From assembly GCF_001642475.1 (NCBI RefSeq), contig NW_019173966.1, positions 208,602 through 272,601 of the forward strand: a DNA stretch of 64,000 nucleotides, read 5' to 3'. Positions 12,302 through 23,644 of the stretch are shown here, piece by piece. Source of the stretch: Fonsecaea monophora. Its lineage: Eukaryota; Ascomycota; Eurotiomycetes; Chaetothyriales; Herpotrichiellaceae. Made by a program: the position numbers and the translations under genes. The notes beneath the pieces are model-generated. The model saw only the letters and a list, made by a program, of their open reading frames with translations. It had not been told where the DNA came from and did no database searches. Every line of letters begins with the position of its first letter. Positions within the stretch are counted from its first letter, which is position 1.

Positions 12302-12963
12302 TTACAGAGTTGAAGCTGTCGTGGCACAGGCAATAGCCCCAACATGTAACAAAGATCTCCTGGACAATATGTCGTCAGCGAAGGTATCCTTCCACCTGTG
12401 TTTGCCACTTACAAAAAGCTCAATTGCGCCCACCACCGGATGAGATCGTGAGTCTGATAGCTCTCGACTGTCCCTTGCTGCGCGTGTGCTTTGGAGTCAT
12501 CCTCTTCATCTCTTGTTGCTGCATCCGCTCGGCGATTTAGCTCGTCGTTTGTCCGTTTCATCACCCCAAATGTGAAGGGCACAATAGCTATCGAGAGACC
12601 GCTTGCAGCCCAGAGTAGTTGCCGCTGGAGCCTAGCTTCTGATGGCAGGTGCTTTGCCGCGTATAGCCAACATCCACTGGCAAGCAGGGCGAAGAATGGC
12701 CCTGCTTTCTTTCCGATGTTATAAGCTTCCTGCCACTGCCGGGCGAGGTGTCCAAACTTTGTCGCGGGTCTCTGGGGAGAGGTGGATGTTGGAGAGTTTG
12801 TATTTTCAGAGTTTGCTGGGGCTGGCAAGGCTGGTTTGGGGGATGGTAACAGCAGAACCGGGACGGTCAAAAATGAGATGCTAAGATTAGCGCCGAAGAA
12901 TATGGCCGAAGATGTTATCCCAAGAGCAGTTCCGAGGACAACAGTGTTGGGTTTCGACGACAT
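12302..12963 (-). CDS. DUF1772 membrane protein (anthrone oxygenase-like family)
   Basis: Exons 12963-12413 and 12359-12302 with a 53-bp intron (GTAAGT, GCTGAC branch, CCAG) encode 202 residues. Hydrophobic segments lie near residues 8-40, 88-105 and 118-135, followed by the conserved FTFGVMKRTNDEL-type block and the end block LIRWWAQLSFLRSLLHVGAI, which is completed only by the second exon. DUF1772 includes small membrane oxygenases that convert anthrones to anthraquinones in polyketide pathways, but most fungal members lie outside such clusters. No polyketide synthase is nearby, so a biosynthetic role here is unsupported. ATG 12963 starts MSSKPNTVV just before the first helix. Confidence 0.82.
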
Positions 12964-15164
12964 GCTGAGGGACGCTGGGGTTTCACCAAGCTATAATGAT
13001 CAAGAGCCTGTTGTCTAAGACTGCTGCTTGTGTGATGCTTGCTCGATGATTACGATTTCTGTTCCTGCGATAAACTTGGGATGGTATCTCAGAGCGATGC
13101 TATGAAAGATTCCGTTATAGTATCGAGCAATATTTGTCCATGTGAGGTCATGGAGGAGTGAGGAGTAGCTGAGATGTTCAGATCGTAACAATCACATGTC
13201 ACGGGGCATCTCTCGTACCTCGTACGGTGAAATTCGTACGTCTCTCGCTATCTACCATACATGCTTAGTTCGCCTGGCGTGGATCTCGTCGTGGACTTGT
13301 CTCCCCCTTGGTTTAAAAGGAGTTAAGGACCAGGCAAACTGGAGGCCCAAGGCTGTTCTCCCCTGTGGATGTGCATTCCGACATACATACATCATACATC
13401 CAGAATGTGGTACTTGGTGGGGCATGAGTGCATGGTGGATCTCTATCAAGGCCTGAGAAATATCGAACTCCTTCTCAGTGCTCGTGACGCATTGGAACTC
13501 ACCTGCAACTCGGCTAAATTTAGTATCTGCAGAGACAAAGCAGACGCCCAATCGCCCTACTACTTGTGGTTGTGGTTGTACCCCGCAGGCCATCGTCACT
13601 TGTGCAAGTCCTAGCCATTTAGCCCCAAACCTTGGGCGAGTCGCTCAGGTCGCTCAGGCTAATAAACTCGTTTCACGCTCTTGTCCTCGCCTACGAATAC
13701 TCCAAGAGAGCGCCTAGACTGTTCTCGACCTTGGCAGGCACAGGACACCGAGTACACAGCCTGTCTCTCGAGTAACTTGGGGAAGCACCTCGCACGCTGC
13801 AGGAGACCTGGGGCTGAGGTAGTACCACAGTACCCAAACCCCCCATCACAATACAGAATGCGTCGTTGCCGTCCAAGGCACGCCCAGGTGGCCTTCTGCT
13901 TTGACTTTATGACGTGTGTAGTGGCACTGATGTTTCGACTCTCGCATTGATGTACCCATCGTTAATGCAGCGCTGCCTAGACTCCGAGGGGGATGCGGGA
14001 GAAATAGAGGTTCGCCTTTTCCTGCTGGAATCTGCTGCTTCCTACGAGGACGATCCCCAGGGTCGGACTGATCACAGTGTCACTCTTGGACAGTCTGCTC
14101 TCCGAACATTCTCAAGTCCGCTCTACAGAAGTCACTGAGATGCATGGATGGCGTTGCTGCCGCAGTCCTATGCCGCAGATTCCCTGCATAGGGGGATCTA
14201 TTCATGCACTGGTGGTAGTCAAGGATGCGGATTGACAGGGATTCTACTGTATATCATACCCCAGATATCGTCGAACGTGGAGAGGTTCGCCACAAGGTGG
14301 AATTGTACCCTTTGAAGTTTCATCGTCTCGAGGACGACGTGATTAGTTTTGCTCGTCCTCCATCATGTTTTGGCATGACGTTTCACTAGAGGATGGACAC
14401 CATTCGTGCTATGGCCTGGAAATCGAGTGTGGACGTCGAGAATGGATCATGCCAGGCCGCGCCGCACCAGCTTCTAGGGAAGTGACCTGACACCCGAAGA
14501 ACATGACTTTTTTTGGCTTATTGGAGTTGCATACATCGAAGTCTTGGTGGACAGTTCGGGTCAGTCATGACGGAGGCCGAGAAGATGGAAGAAACCACCT
14601 TGGTGTGAGTATTTAGGATAATTTCCAGATGAAATCTGGAGAACGTTGCACGCATGGACATGAGAAAGTTTGCAACTAGGTTGGCTGGTTTCTATAACGA
14701 GGGCCAAAGTTTTTCTCCTGGGACTGCAGTCGGGAGTAGTTACTCGTTAGGTACAAATACGAAGTCCATGGTCAGGAGAAAGGCCATTGGCTTAGTGGCT
14801 TATTATCTCGCCTCGCATAGCTAACCGTTTCAGTCCATTATCGCTACAACGCTCACATTGGTTGCACAGCCCCCTCAACAAGGCAGAAACCCCCAACTGG
14901 TCACCTCCTGCCCTCGCATTGACGAACCCAAGCCTCTTCTTCAAGGCGTCACAAAAAGAATGTTCAATAGCCTCATGTCCCTATCGAGGATATATAGCAA
15001 TGTTGTTCCATGCCCTCAGCACCATCTGCGTCAAATGGCAAGCCTATAAGGCACAGCACCACACATCCTCACAACCAGCTGGACGTCCCAATTTACACCG
15101 GTCACTAAACTAGTGAGAAGGACACCATTACTACGAAGAAACCCTACAAATCACATCTCTCACC
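12964..15164. other. Long divergent intergenic region, 2.2 kb
   Basis: Separates the divergent DUF1772 and DUF7702 genes and must hold both promoters. A TATATA sequence at 14991-14996 lies about 170 bp before the DUF7702 start. Open frames are short and overlapping on both strands, with no recognisable protein. Confidence 0.55.
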
Positions 15165-15962
15165 ATGGGCGTCTCAGCATTCGAGATACTGGATATCCTC
15201 GAACTCATCTACTTCACCCCAGCTCTGATAGCTTCGGCCTATATCGTCTACAAGCATGGCCATCACAAACGACTCGGCTGGAGGTTTCTCGTCATGATCT
15301 GTCTATTCCGACTGATCGGCGCAATCACCTCTCTTATCGATGTCAAGCATCCATCCAGCGGCTTGACCATCACGTACGATGTCATGACTAGCTTTGGCCT
15401 GTCAGCAATTCTCTCCACAGCGTTGGCCCTCCTAGATCGTGTTGAGGACAGCATGGCACCACACGGTCTGCCCCATCGGGTATTCCAGCTCCTTCACCTC
15501 CCCAGTCTTGTTGGTCTCATCCTCAGCGTCGTCGCGAGCACGAATCTTTTCAGCGACAGCCAATCTAATGTCTCGGAGGGCTTCACCGAACTAAAAGCCG
15601 CGGTGTGTCTGTTCCTGGTTGTTCTGGTCGCCGATTTCCTCATCACAGGACATTGTTTCTTGAAGATCGGTCATGTTCAGCCTGGCGAACGCGGCCTTCT
15701 ATTCGCGGTTGCCTTGGCTCTGCCCTTTATGGCCGTCCGCATGGCCTTCTCTCTTCTGTGCGTCTTCGCCAACAATCCCAAATGGTTCAGCTCTTGGAGC
15801 TTGGAGTGGTCCGCCATCCTTGTTCACGGCATCTTGGGAGTTCTGATGGAGGCCATCATTGTCACGATATTCATCGTGGCCGGTTTCATCACAAAACCTG
15901 CGGTCCTACCACCGGCTCACGAAGGCAAAGTAACTTACGACCTGGGTGCTCGGAGTGTGTAA
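15165..15962 (+). CDS. DUF7702-type seven-helix integral membrane protein
   Basis: A single-exon gene of 265 residues. Seven hydrophobic segments can be counted, the first near residues 10-28 (ILELIYFTPALIASAYIV) and the last near 225-248 (ILGVLMEAIIVTIFIVAGF). The family, common in Pezizomycotina, has the pattern KHG....GWRFL..ICLFRLIGA and a conserved GE/RG-L-F-A loop; its function is unknown, although the topology resembles fungal receptor-like proteins. The ATG sits in a good context (ctcaccATGG). The C-terminal tail is short and polar. No partner gene is evident. Confidence 0.75.
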   Translation: MGVSAFEILDILELIYFTPALIASAYIVYKHGHHKRLGWRFLVMICLFRLIGAITSLIDVKHPSSGLTITYDVMTSFGLSAILSTALALLDRVEDSMAPHGLPHRVFQLLHLPSLVGLILSVVASTNLFSDSQSNVSEGFTELKAAVCLFLVVLVADFLITGHCFLKIGHVQPGERGLLFAVALALPFMAVRMAFSLLCVFANNPKWFSSWSLEWSAILVHGILGVLMEAIIVTIFIVAGFITKPAVLPPAHEGKVTYDLGARSV

Positions 15963-16630
15963 AGAAGCGGTGTATAAGTCAGGTTGGACAGTTACCCGAA
16001 AAGTCTGAGTCGCAGGATGCTCTTGGGAGGAGCTGGTTTGTCATTTGAAGCGTACAGCATGGTGTTAAGGATACAGTGTAATTCAGGACTCCGTCATTAG
16101 TCTATAGCTTGCAGTTAGTTGCCACAAGGAATGTAAAAACACAACACCTCATTTAACGAGAACCACTCTCATCAGTTCCCAAAGAGCGTGTGGCGATGGA
16201 AGAAAGAGCATGGACGGTGCAGTGAATGGCGCCTTGAAGCGGGCATTTGGACAAGGTGGCCGCCGATTGGGCAATCTGGCAAACTACGCCGAGTGCCGCA
16301 GAGGAACCAGATTTCCACCACATCTGAGGACAAGTTGTCTGCTCAGCATCCACCATTTGGCTAGACACATCTCAACTCGAAGAGCTCTTCCTCCCTCCCT
16401 CTGACCAAGCTGTCCGTACATTCTCCTTGTTTCTGAACCGGTATGGACGTGACCCTGTACCGATCAAGTCAATAAAAGCCCTCGCACATTATCGGCATAT
16501 CTCCCTCAGAGTGCCCTCCCTCCGCACTATACGTCCCCTCTACGCCACAGACGAACTTACGCTCCTTCGTCGATTCCTTCACGTCTGGACCGAGAATTGC
16601 ATGAACGAGCTTCGAGGGCAGTGATCGAAG
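15963..16630. other. Intergenic, SEC24 promoter side
   Basis: A 668-bp stretch between the DUF7702 stop and the SEC24 start. The last 250 bp are pyrimidine-rich, as expected of a fungal promoter or leader. No other feature seen. Confidence 0.55.
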
Positions 16631-19531
16631 ATGTCGCAACAATTCCCCCAGCAATATCCTCAGCAAGGCGTGCCTGGACAAGATGGCTTCGGTCAGCAGC
16701 CACCGCAACCACCTGCGGGTCAAAATTATGAAAACTACGAAACAAACAATCCGCCAGGGGTGCAACCAGCGCCTGCTCCAGGTCCGGCTCATGCTGGCAG
16801 GAAGAAGCGCGCCTATGCGGGACAAGCCTACGAGTTCGGTGCCGGCGCGAATGCTGCCCTGGGAGGACAACAACCCGCGGGCGGCGCTGCATACTCTGGG
16901 TATTCCGTTCAACAAGATGCAGCAGGCTATCCGCAAGGAGGGTATCAGCAAAACCCTGCAGCAGTGCAACAGACTGCAGCTCCTCTATACCCTGGCCAGG
17001 AGCCACCAGCTGCATTGGGAGGTTATCAACCTCCCGCGCCGGCCTACCCTGCCCCAAGCGGTGTGGTGGGCATGACACAACAGTTTGGCGAGATGGACAT
17101 CTCTCAGAAGCCACCGGTCGCCGCTGCACCACAGCAGGCACAACGTGCTCCGGTTTTGAACCAGCTTTACCCGACCGATCTCTCGAACCAGCCGTTTAAT
17201 GTGGCGGAATTGGACTTTCCACCTCCGCCAGTCATTCTTCCCCCTAACGTATGGACTCGAATTGCTCCCTTATTCCTGTGTTGGAAGCTAAACATTTCAT
17301 AGACCAGCGTTACACCCTCACCCTTTGCGAACTGTCCTCCAAAATTTGTCCGATCGACGCTGAACGCCGTTCCCACCACTCATTCCCTCCTCAAAAAGTC
17401 GAAACTTCCATTCGCCCTTGTCATTCAACCATATACATCCCTACACGATGTTGAAGATCCTATACCAGTAGTGCCAGATCAGGTCATCTCCCGTTGCAGA
17501 AGATGTCGGTCGTACATCAATCCGTTCGTCACTTTCCTGGACCACGGGCATCGATGGAGATGTAATATGTGCAACCTGACCAACGACGTGCCGCAAGCGT
17601 TTGATTGGGATGCAGCCGCCCAGAAAAGTCTCGACAGGTGGCAGAGACCAGATCTAAATCACGCAGTGGTTGAGTTCATTGCGCCACAGGAATACATGGT
17701 TCGGCCTCCACAACCACTTGTTTATCTATTCTTGCTCGACGTCAGTTATGCGGCAGTGTCGAGTGGACTCCTGGCAACAACGGCCAGGTGTATTCGAGAG
17801 AGCTTGGATCGGATACCGAATGCGGATCGACGCACGCGCCTGGGCTTTATCGCGGTCGACTCCAGTTTGCACTTCTTCAATATCCCTCGGGATGGGACCG
17901 AGAATGCCCAAACAAGCATGCTAGTTGTTAGCGACCTTGAAGAGGCATTCTTGCCCACTCCTGCTGATTTACTGGTGACTCTGACCGAATGCCGGGAAAA
18001 TATCGAAAATTTCCTGGATAAGCTTCAAGAAATGTTCCAGAATACCCAGAATGGCGCATCCGCCATGGGATCTGCCCTTCGTGCTGGGCACAAGCTTATC
18101 GGACCAGTTGGTGGGAAAATGACTGTTGTTACTGCTTCACTTCCCAACATTGGCCACGGTAAGCTCGAAATGCGCGAGGATAAGAAACTACTCGGCACGT
18201 CCAAGGAAAGCAGCCTGCTCCAGACGGGCAACAGCTTCTACAAGAGCTTTGCCGTCGAATGTTCGAAACAACAAATCTCAGTGGACATGTTCCTATTTTC
18301 CTCACAGTACCAGGACGTGGCGTCTTTGAGCAATTTACCAAGATACACCGGGGGCCAGACCTACTTCTATCCTGGCTGGAATGCCGCCAGAGAAGAAGAT
18401 GCCATGAAGTTCGCCAAAGAGTTCTCCGACTATCTGTCGGCAGAGATCGGTCTGGAGGCTGTTCTACGTGTTCGTGCGACGACAGGATTGCGGATGAGCA
18501 CCTTCTATGGCAATTTCTTCAACCGCAGCTCGGATCTGTGTGCATTCCCGGCATTCCCCCGAGATCAAAGTTACGTTGTGGAAGTTGCAATCGACGAGAC
18601 CATCACGAAGCCAGTTGTGTGTTTGCAGTCCGCCGTCCTTCACACTACGTGTAACGGCGAACGACGAATTCGAGTCTTGACGCTCGCACTACCCACAACC
18701 CAGCAACTGGCGGATGTGTACGCATCGGCTGATCAGCAAGCCATCACAGAGTATTTCAGCCACAAGGCCGTCGAACGTGTCCTCAACAGCGGGCTTGACA
18801 GCGCTCGGGACATGATTCAGAACAAACTGGTCGAGCTTCTGGCCACGTACAAGAAGGAGCTTGCAGGAGGCAGTATGGGTGGAGGTGGCCTTCAGTTCCC
18901 TGCCAACCTTCGAGGTCTGCCTGTGCTTTTCCTTGCCTTGATCAAGAACTTAGGCCTCAGGAGATCGTCACAAATTCCCAGCGACATGCGGTCAGCGGCT
19001 CTATGTTTGCTCTCGACGCTACCTCTCCCGTTGCTGATTCAGTACATCTATCCGAAGATGTTTTCTCTGCACGATATGCCAGATGATGCAGGGACGGTGG
19101 ATGAGAAGACCGGCGAAATCATCCTCCCACCACCAATCAATCTCGTGTCAGAAAGGCTCGTGCCGTATGGATTGTATCTGATCGATGACGGACAGACCCA
19201 ATTCCTTTGGGTTGGACGGGATGCTGTTCAACAGCTCATGATTGACGTCTTTGGACTGGCAGACAAGAGTCAACTCAAAGTGGGCAAGCAACGACTACCC
19301 GAGCTGGACAACGATTTTAGTGAGCGAGTGAGGGCAGTCGTCTCCAAGAGCCGTGACCACCTATCCAAGGGGGTGGGCAGCATCGTGGTGCCTCATCTCT
19401 ACGTGGTGAAAGAGGATGGCGAACCAGGATTGAGGCTTTGGGCGCAAACCATGCTTGTCGAGGATCGAGCAGATCAAGGAGTGAGCTTACAGCAGTGGAT
19501 GGGGATGATGCGCGAAAAGGTACAGTCATGA
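16631..19531 (+). CDS. SEC24: COPII coat cargo-binding subunit Sec24
   Basis: Exons 16631-17248 and 17303-19531 (54-bp intron) encode 948 residues, close to the 926 of yeast Sec24. The N-terminal 200 residues are Gln/Pro/Gly-rich and disordered. The zinc finger follows with C271, C274, C293 and C296 (CRRC and CNMC). Next comes the trunk (YLFLLDVSYAAVSSGLL, RLGFIAVDSSLHFF, MTVVTASLPNIGHGKL), then the beta-sandwich, helical and gelsolin-like parts (LYLIDDGQTQFLWVGRDA, FGLADKSQLKVGKQRLPELD). Sec24 pairs with Sec23 and selects cargo during vesicle budding from the endoplasmic reticulum. Splicing is supported by the join ILPPN/TSVTPSPFANCPPKFVRST, which is conserved in the family. Confidence 0.96.
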
Positions 19532-20922
19532 TCGAACGTTTCACTCATGGTGGGTGTGGATTGCTAATCGGTCGAATGCAGGTCATGCAATAAACACCAC
19601 ACCCTGAAGAAAGACACGAGGTCGGGCCTCTGATGAAAGCCGAGCAGGAAAGAGGATGCTTTCTGACTACTATGGAAGAGATACGAGGAGAGGTCAAATG
19701 ATGCACGCCAGCCATACTTGTTGCACGCATGTACACAATAAACTTGGGCTAGATGAGAAGGGTCGTCCCGCTCTGACCTATCGGGTAGTCAGTGACCATG
19801 GTGATGGATGAGACCACAAGAGCCCTGGGGCTATTTCTAGCTTTGGAGCAGCTCATGGTCTGCGGCAACAAGAAAAGATGAAACGCTGATCCGACATGCT
19901 CAAACAAGGCAAATGGGTGGGTAGAAACTGTCACAGGAGGGCCGAGCCTATTCGGGCCATGGATGGATGGGGTTAAGCTGGCCGCTGAAGGGGTCGCTGA
20001 GGGCCACTTGGGCCTAGTGCGCCCGCTCTATTCTGCCTTAGCTCCGCCTAGTGAGCCAATGCCGGCGCCTATTCATCCAAACGTCCTTCAATTCGACCGC
20101 GGCGTGAATGGGGATTCGGTCCTGAAGTGTGAATGCCAGCTGCTTCACCCTCCCCTCAATGTGATACTCACCTTTTGATCACCTTTGCGGCACCATCTCA
20201 TTGCAGACATCTCTTGTTCTCATTCTTCTTTGTTCCTCGTTTCGTCAAATCTCCTCATTGTTGAGCCTTTGTTGCACTGTCCGATTGCAACGTGGTCGCT
20301 GCGCAAACCCCTAATCTACAAAACCCCGCGCCCGTTAACAACTCTGAGCAACACTCTCAGGTAACCCACACGTCTTTACCGCCCTGAAGATTGCAGATAA
20401 GGCTTGAACCTCGCAGGCGAGAAGCCAGACCAGGAAACAAATCTGTACGCCGTCTTCGCTCTGTTTGTTGTCGCATATCGTAGGGAATGTGGAATCTGAC
20501 CCTACCGCAGCACACAGTACACTCCACAACCCTCTCCTCCGTGGCTGCGCCGCCTATCCATCCTGCTGGGGCATCTTTACTTGCCAGCATTGACATCTTA
20601 CTACCTGGAGCGCGCTGAATTGCCTCGCCTCAAGTACGGAGTTCGCGTCCAGACGACCCAGCGTCCACTGTGAAACAGCGCAGACAAGCGGAGCCAACCT
20701 GAACTAGGGCCCGCGCCCAAGCGAACTACCCTCACTACCATCTCCGACCTACAAAGCCGCGACCTCACGCTCACCTTCCTCCGAATTGAATCAATAAGGC
20801 GAGAGCTTCCCGTGATCGAAAGCATCTTACTTTGGATACCCCAGCCGGCTTCAGAGGCAGGGACACGTGCTCGGTTGATTACCAGGAAACCTACCAAGGA
20901 CTTATTGTGACTTGTCGGAAAC
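19532..20922. other. Long upstream region of the MAPK gene, 1.4 kb
   Basis: Runs from the SEC24 stop to the MAPK start. The part from about 20190 is rich in CT tracts typical of a long fungal leader. Several short open frames occur; none has recognisable protein character. Confidence 0.5.
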
Positions 20923-22147
20923 ATGGGACAACCACAGCAACAAGCGGCGCCATCGGGAGGCTCCAGAAAGATCTCGTTCAACGTCTCTGACCAGTACGAT
21001 ATCCAAGATGTTATTGGGGAGGGGGCTTATGGCGTCGTCTGGTACGTGTGTAATATTGGATCTGTGGACGCTGCGACTGACTCGTCAAAGTTCTGCACTG
21101 CACAAGCCGTCAGGTCAGAAAGTGGCCATCAAGAAGATCACTCCATTTGATCACTCTATGTTCTGCCTGCGCACGTTACGAGAAATGAAGCTGCTGCGAT
21201 ACTTCAACCACGAGAACATCATCTCGATTCTTGACATTCAAAAGCCACGAAATTATGAGTCTTTCTCCGAAGTCTATCTCATTCAGGTTGGTCTCGGATT
21301 AACAGGAGAAGCGAGCAAGAGTATTGACACTCTTTTACAGGAACTCATGGAAACGGACATGCATCGCGTGATTAGAACCCAAGATCTCTCGGACGACCAC
21401 TGCCAGTATTTCATCTATCAGACTCTGCGCGCTCTCAAGGCCATGCACTCTGCGAACGTCCTTCATCGAGACCTGAAACCATCTAATCTCTTGCTCAATG
21501 CTAATTGCGATCTCAAAGTCTGCGACTTCGGCCTCGCGAGATCTGCAGCTTCAACGGACGACAACTCAGGATTCATGACGGAATATGTTGCGACAAGATG
21601 GTATCGTGCTCCAGAAATCATGCTCACGTTCAAGGAATACACCAAAGCCATTGATGTATGGAGTGTTGGCTGTATACTTGCAGAGATGTTAAGTGGCAAG
21701 CCCTTGTTCCCTGGAAAAGACTGTATGAATCGCTCCTCATGTGACGCTAGCCGTGCTAACTGCGTTCCAGATCATCATCAACTCACCCTAATATTGGATG
21801 TCCTTGGTACTCCGACGATGGAGGATTACTACGGCATCAAGTCCCGACGTGCGCGAGAATACATCCGGTCATTGCCCTTCAAGAAGAAGATCCCCTTGAA
21901 AGCACTCTTCCCCAAGACTTCGGACCTGGCATTGGATTTGTTGGAGAGGCTGCTAGCGTTCAACCCAGTCAAGCGCATCACGGTTGAAGAAGCCCTCAAG
22001 CACCCGTACTTGGAGCCTTATCATGACCCTGACGATGAGCCCACCGCGGATCCTATTCCAGAAGAGTTCTTTGACTTTGATAGGAATAAGGACCAGCTCA
22101 GCAAGGAGGAATTGAAGGCGTTGATTTGGAATGAGATCATGCGATAG
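20923..22147 (+). CDS. mpkB: Mitogen-activated protein kinase, Fus3/Kss1/PMK1 class
   Basis: Exons 20923-21041, 21091-21286, 21341-21722 and 21771-22147 encode 357 residues, matching the 350-odd of Magnaporthe PMK1 and Aspergillus MpkB. Visible sites: glycine loop GEGAYG (32-37), ATP lysine K54 (VAIKK), catalytic HRD 147-149, DFG 167-169 and activation motif T185-E-Y187. The kinase acts last in the Ste11-Ste7 type cascade and controls mating, hyphal fusion, development and, in pathogens, appressorium formation. The second and third introns (54 and 48 bp) contain no in-frame stop, so unspliced transcripts would stay open; removing them restores the conserved VYLIQELMETDMHR and FPGKDYHHQLTLI. 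Start MGQPQQQ precedes the conserved SRKISFNVSDQYDIQDVIG. Confidence 0.97.
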
Positions 22148-22940
22148 ACTTGTCGAGGCCGAACTTGCTCTGTGCCACCCACTTGCGACAACGAAAGGAT
22201 CGGCACTGCAGATTCATATTTTTCAGGCTGTGTGAAAGATGACTGTCAGGCGATGAAAGGAAGAGGCCAATAGAGCCAAGGACCGAAGTGAGTATCTAGA
22301 CATAATGTTATGCTAGGTCCTGGCTTCTCTGGAACGACAGGAAAATATGGCCAGAAAGGTCACAACAATCGTCAACATTGTGCTTGGATGAGAAAGCTGG
22401 AACATGAATGGCCCCGTCACGCATTGCATTCGCATGTTTGTTACGTTTGAACGGAGTTGCATGAATTGAAGTGGACGGATAGAGATCAGATCAATGCAGA
22501 ATCCAGCCCCCTTGCTCCTTTCCACAAAATGTCTCTGTTCTCACATCTCATACCCGACGCTGTCTGTTTGCGTTGAGACAAGGCCTCGCCGTTTAGAGTG
22601 TAGAGACTGCTCTGTACAGCTACACACAGTCAGGGGACCTTTTTTTCTCTTTATGATAACTAGTGACAGGGCTCTGCTACAAGTAATAGTGCGGTAGATG
22701 ACAGTCCTGCAGATGTCAAATACTTGATCAAAGAGTACCTTGTTTGTGGTCGGTATTATCTCGTGGAGGGAACCAATTAAGGGGGTCTCTGGACAGCTAG
22801 GGCGCGATAATTGACAACCCGACGCGCCCCCAAACCGAGCCCACAACCCCAAATCTTTTGAAGATATATATTCTCCAATCCCCAAAATACTGCAAAATTT
22901 TACCAATTTTCTCTCCCTGAGAAAAACTTGTTAAAAGATT
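22148..22940. other. Intergenic between MAPK gene and tRNA gene
   Basis: A 793-bp stretch with no coding signal. Its first part must hold the MAPK 3' untranslated region. Confidence 0.55.
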
Positions 22941-23100
22941 GTCAGTGTGGCCGAGTGGTCTAAGGCGTGTGACTTGAATTTAACCGAAACGTCCAACACT
23001 CCTCCAGGGGATAAGCACCCGTGGAGGGCGAACGTTTTCACAAAATTTCAATGGCTATCACATCTCTTCGGAGGCACAGGTTCGAACCCTGTCGCTGACG
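22941..23100 (+). tRNA. tRNA-Ser(UGA) with 78-nt intron
   Basis: Acceptor stem GTCAGTG (22941-22947) pairs with CGCTGAC (23093-23099), with G73 at 23100. The D stem is GCC/GGC (22950-22952 with 22964-22966). Anticodon stem TGTGA (22968-22972) pairs with TCACA (23058-23062), and the anticodon TGA is at 22975-22977. A long variable arm (CTC-TTCG-GAG, 23064-23073), the mark of a serine tRNA, is followed by T stem ACAGG/CCTGT around TTCGAAC. The intron, 22979-23056, sits directly after position 37, the canonical place for eukaryotic nuclear tRNA introns. Internal A and B boxes (TGGCCGAGTGG and GGTTCGAACCC) are intact. Confidence 0.93.
22979..23056 (+). other. tRNA-Ser intron, long and self-complementary
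   Basis: This 78-nt intron can fold on itself: AAACGT (22987-22992) pairs with ACGTTT (23032-23037), and inside it CCTCCA (23001-23006) pairs with TGGAGG (23022-23027). Most fungal tRNA introns are far shorter, about 8-60 nt. It lies between positions 37 and 38 of the tRNA and should be removed by the tRNA splicing endonuclease. Confidence 0.8.
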
Positions 23101-23110
23101 TTCAGTTCTC

Positions 23111-23125
23111 TTTTTATTTTTTTTT
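23111..23125 (+). terminator. RNA polymerase III terminator of the tRNA gene
   Basis: T5 at 23111-23115, one A, then T9 at 23117-23125 begin 11 bp after the mature tRNA end. A run of at least four to five T on the coding strand is the standard Pol III stop signal. Confidence 0.8.
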
Positions 23126-23644
23126 CTTTCCCCCTCCTCACGGAGGGATGGGGGTTAAAGAGTGGGGGAGGGGGGGGGTTCCTTAAGTACTTGCTTGCTT
23201 ACTTACGTATATAGGTACCTAGCCTTCCTTTTTGAATGGGGGTATCCAGTAGATTGGTCTTGCGTGGTGTGGGTGTTTCAGGGAAGACGGTCCTGGATAC
23301 TATGTATGTACATTACATTCATACGGAACACTTGGTACGGGGACTACGAGGCTGGGCTGAGTCCATAACAGCTTACTCTCAAAACCCGTTAAAGATGCGT
23401 GCCTTTTATCTCTGGGAATGCGAGGACCTTCAACAACGACTCCATCTGGTCTAATGCGTCATATGGAACAAGATGCATGAAGGAGGTGGGCTCATGTGTG
23501 CCCTCAAGACATGTTCCTATCTTTAAACCTTCACTTTCTAACTGTGTATGTACAATCTCCCAGGTGTCGAGAAGGTCCAATGGTCTTCTTCAAGCTCTTC
23601 AACTACAAGCCCTCAACCAACCCACGCTGACATCTCCTCACCAC
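23126..23644. other. Intergenic, tRNA gene to NDUFA9 3' end
   Basis: Holds a short G-rich stretch near 23164-23180 and no convincing gene. Confidence 0.5.
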
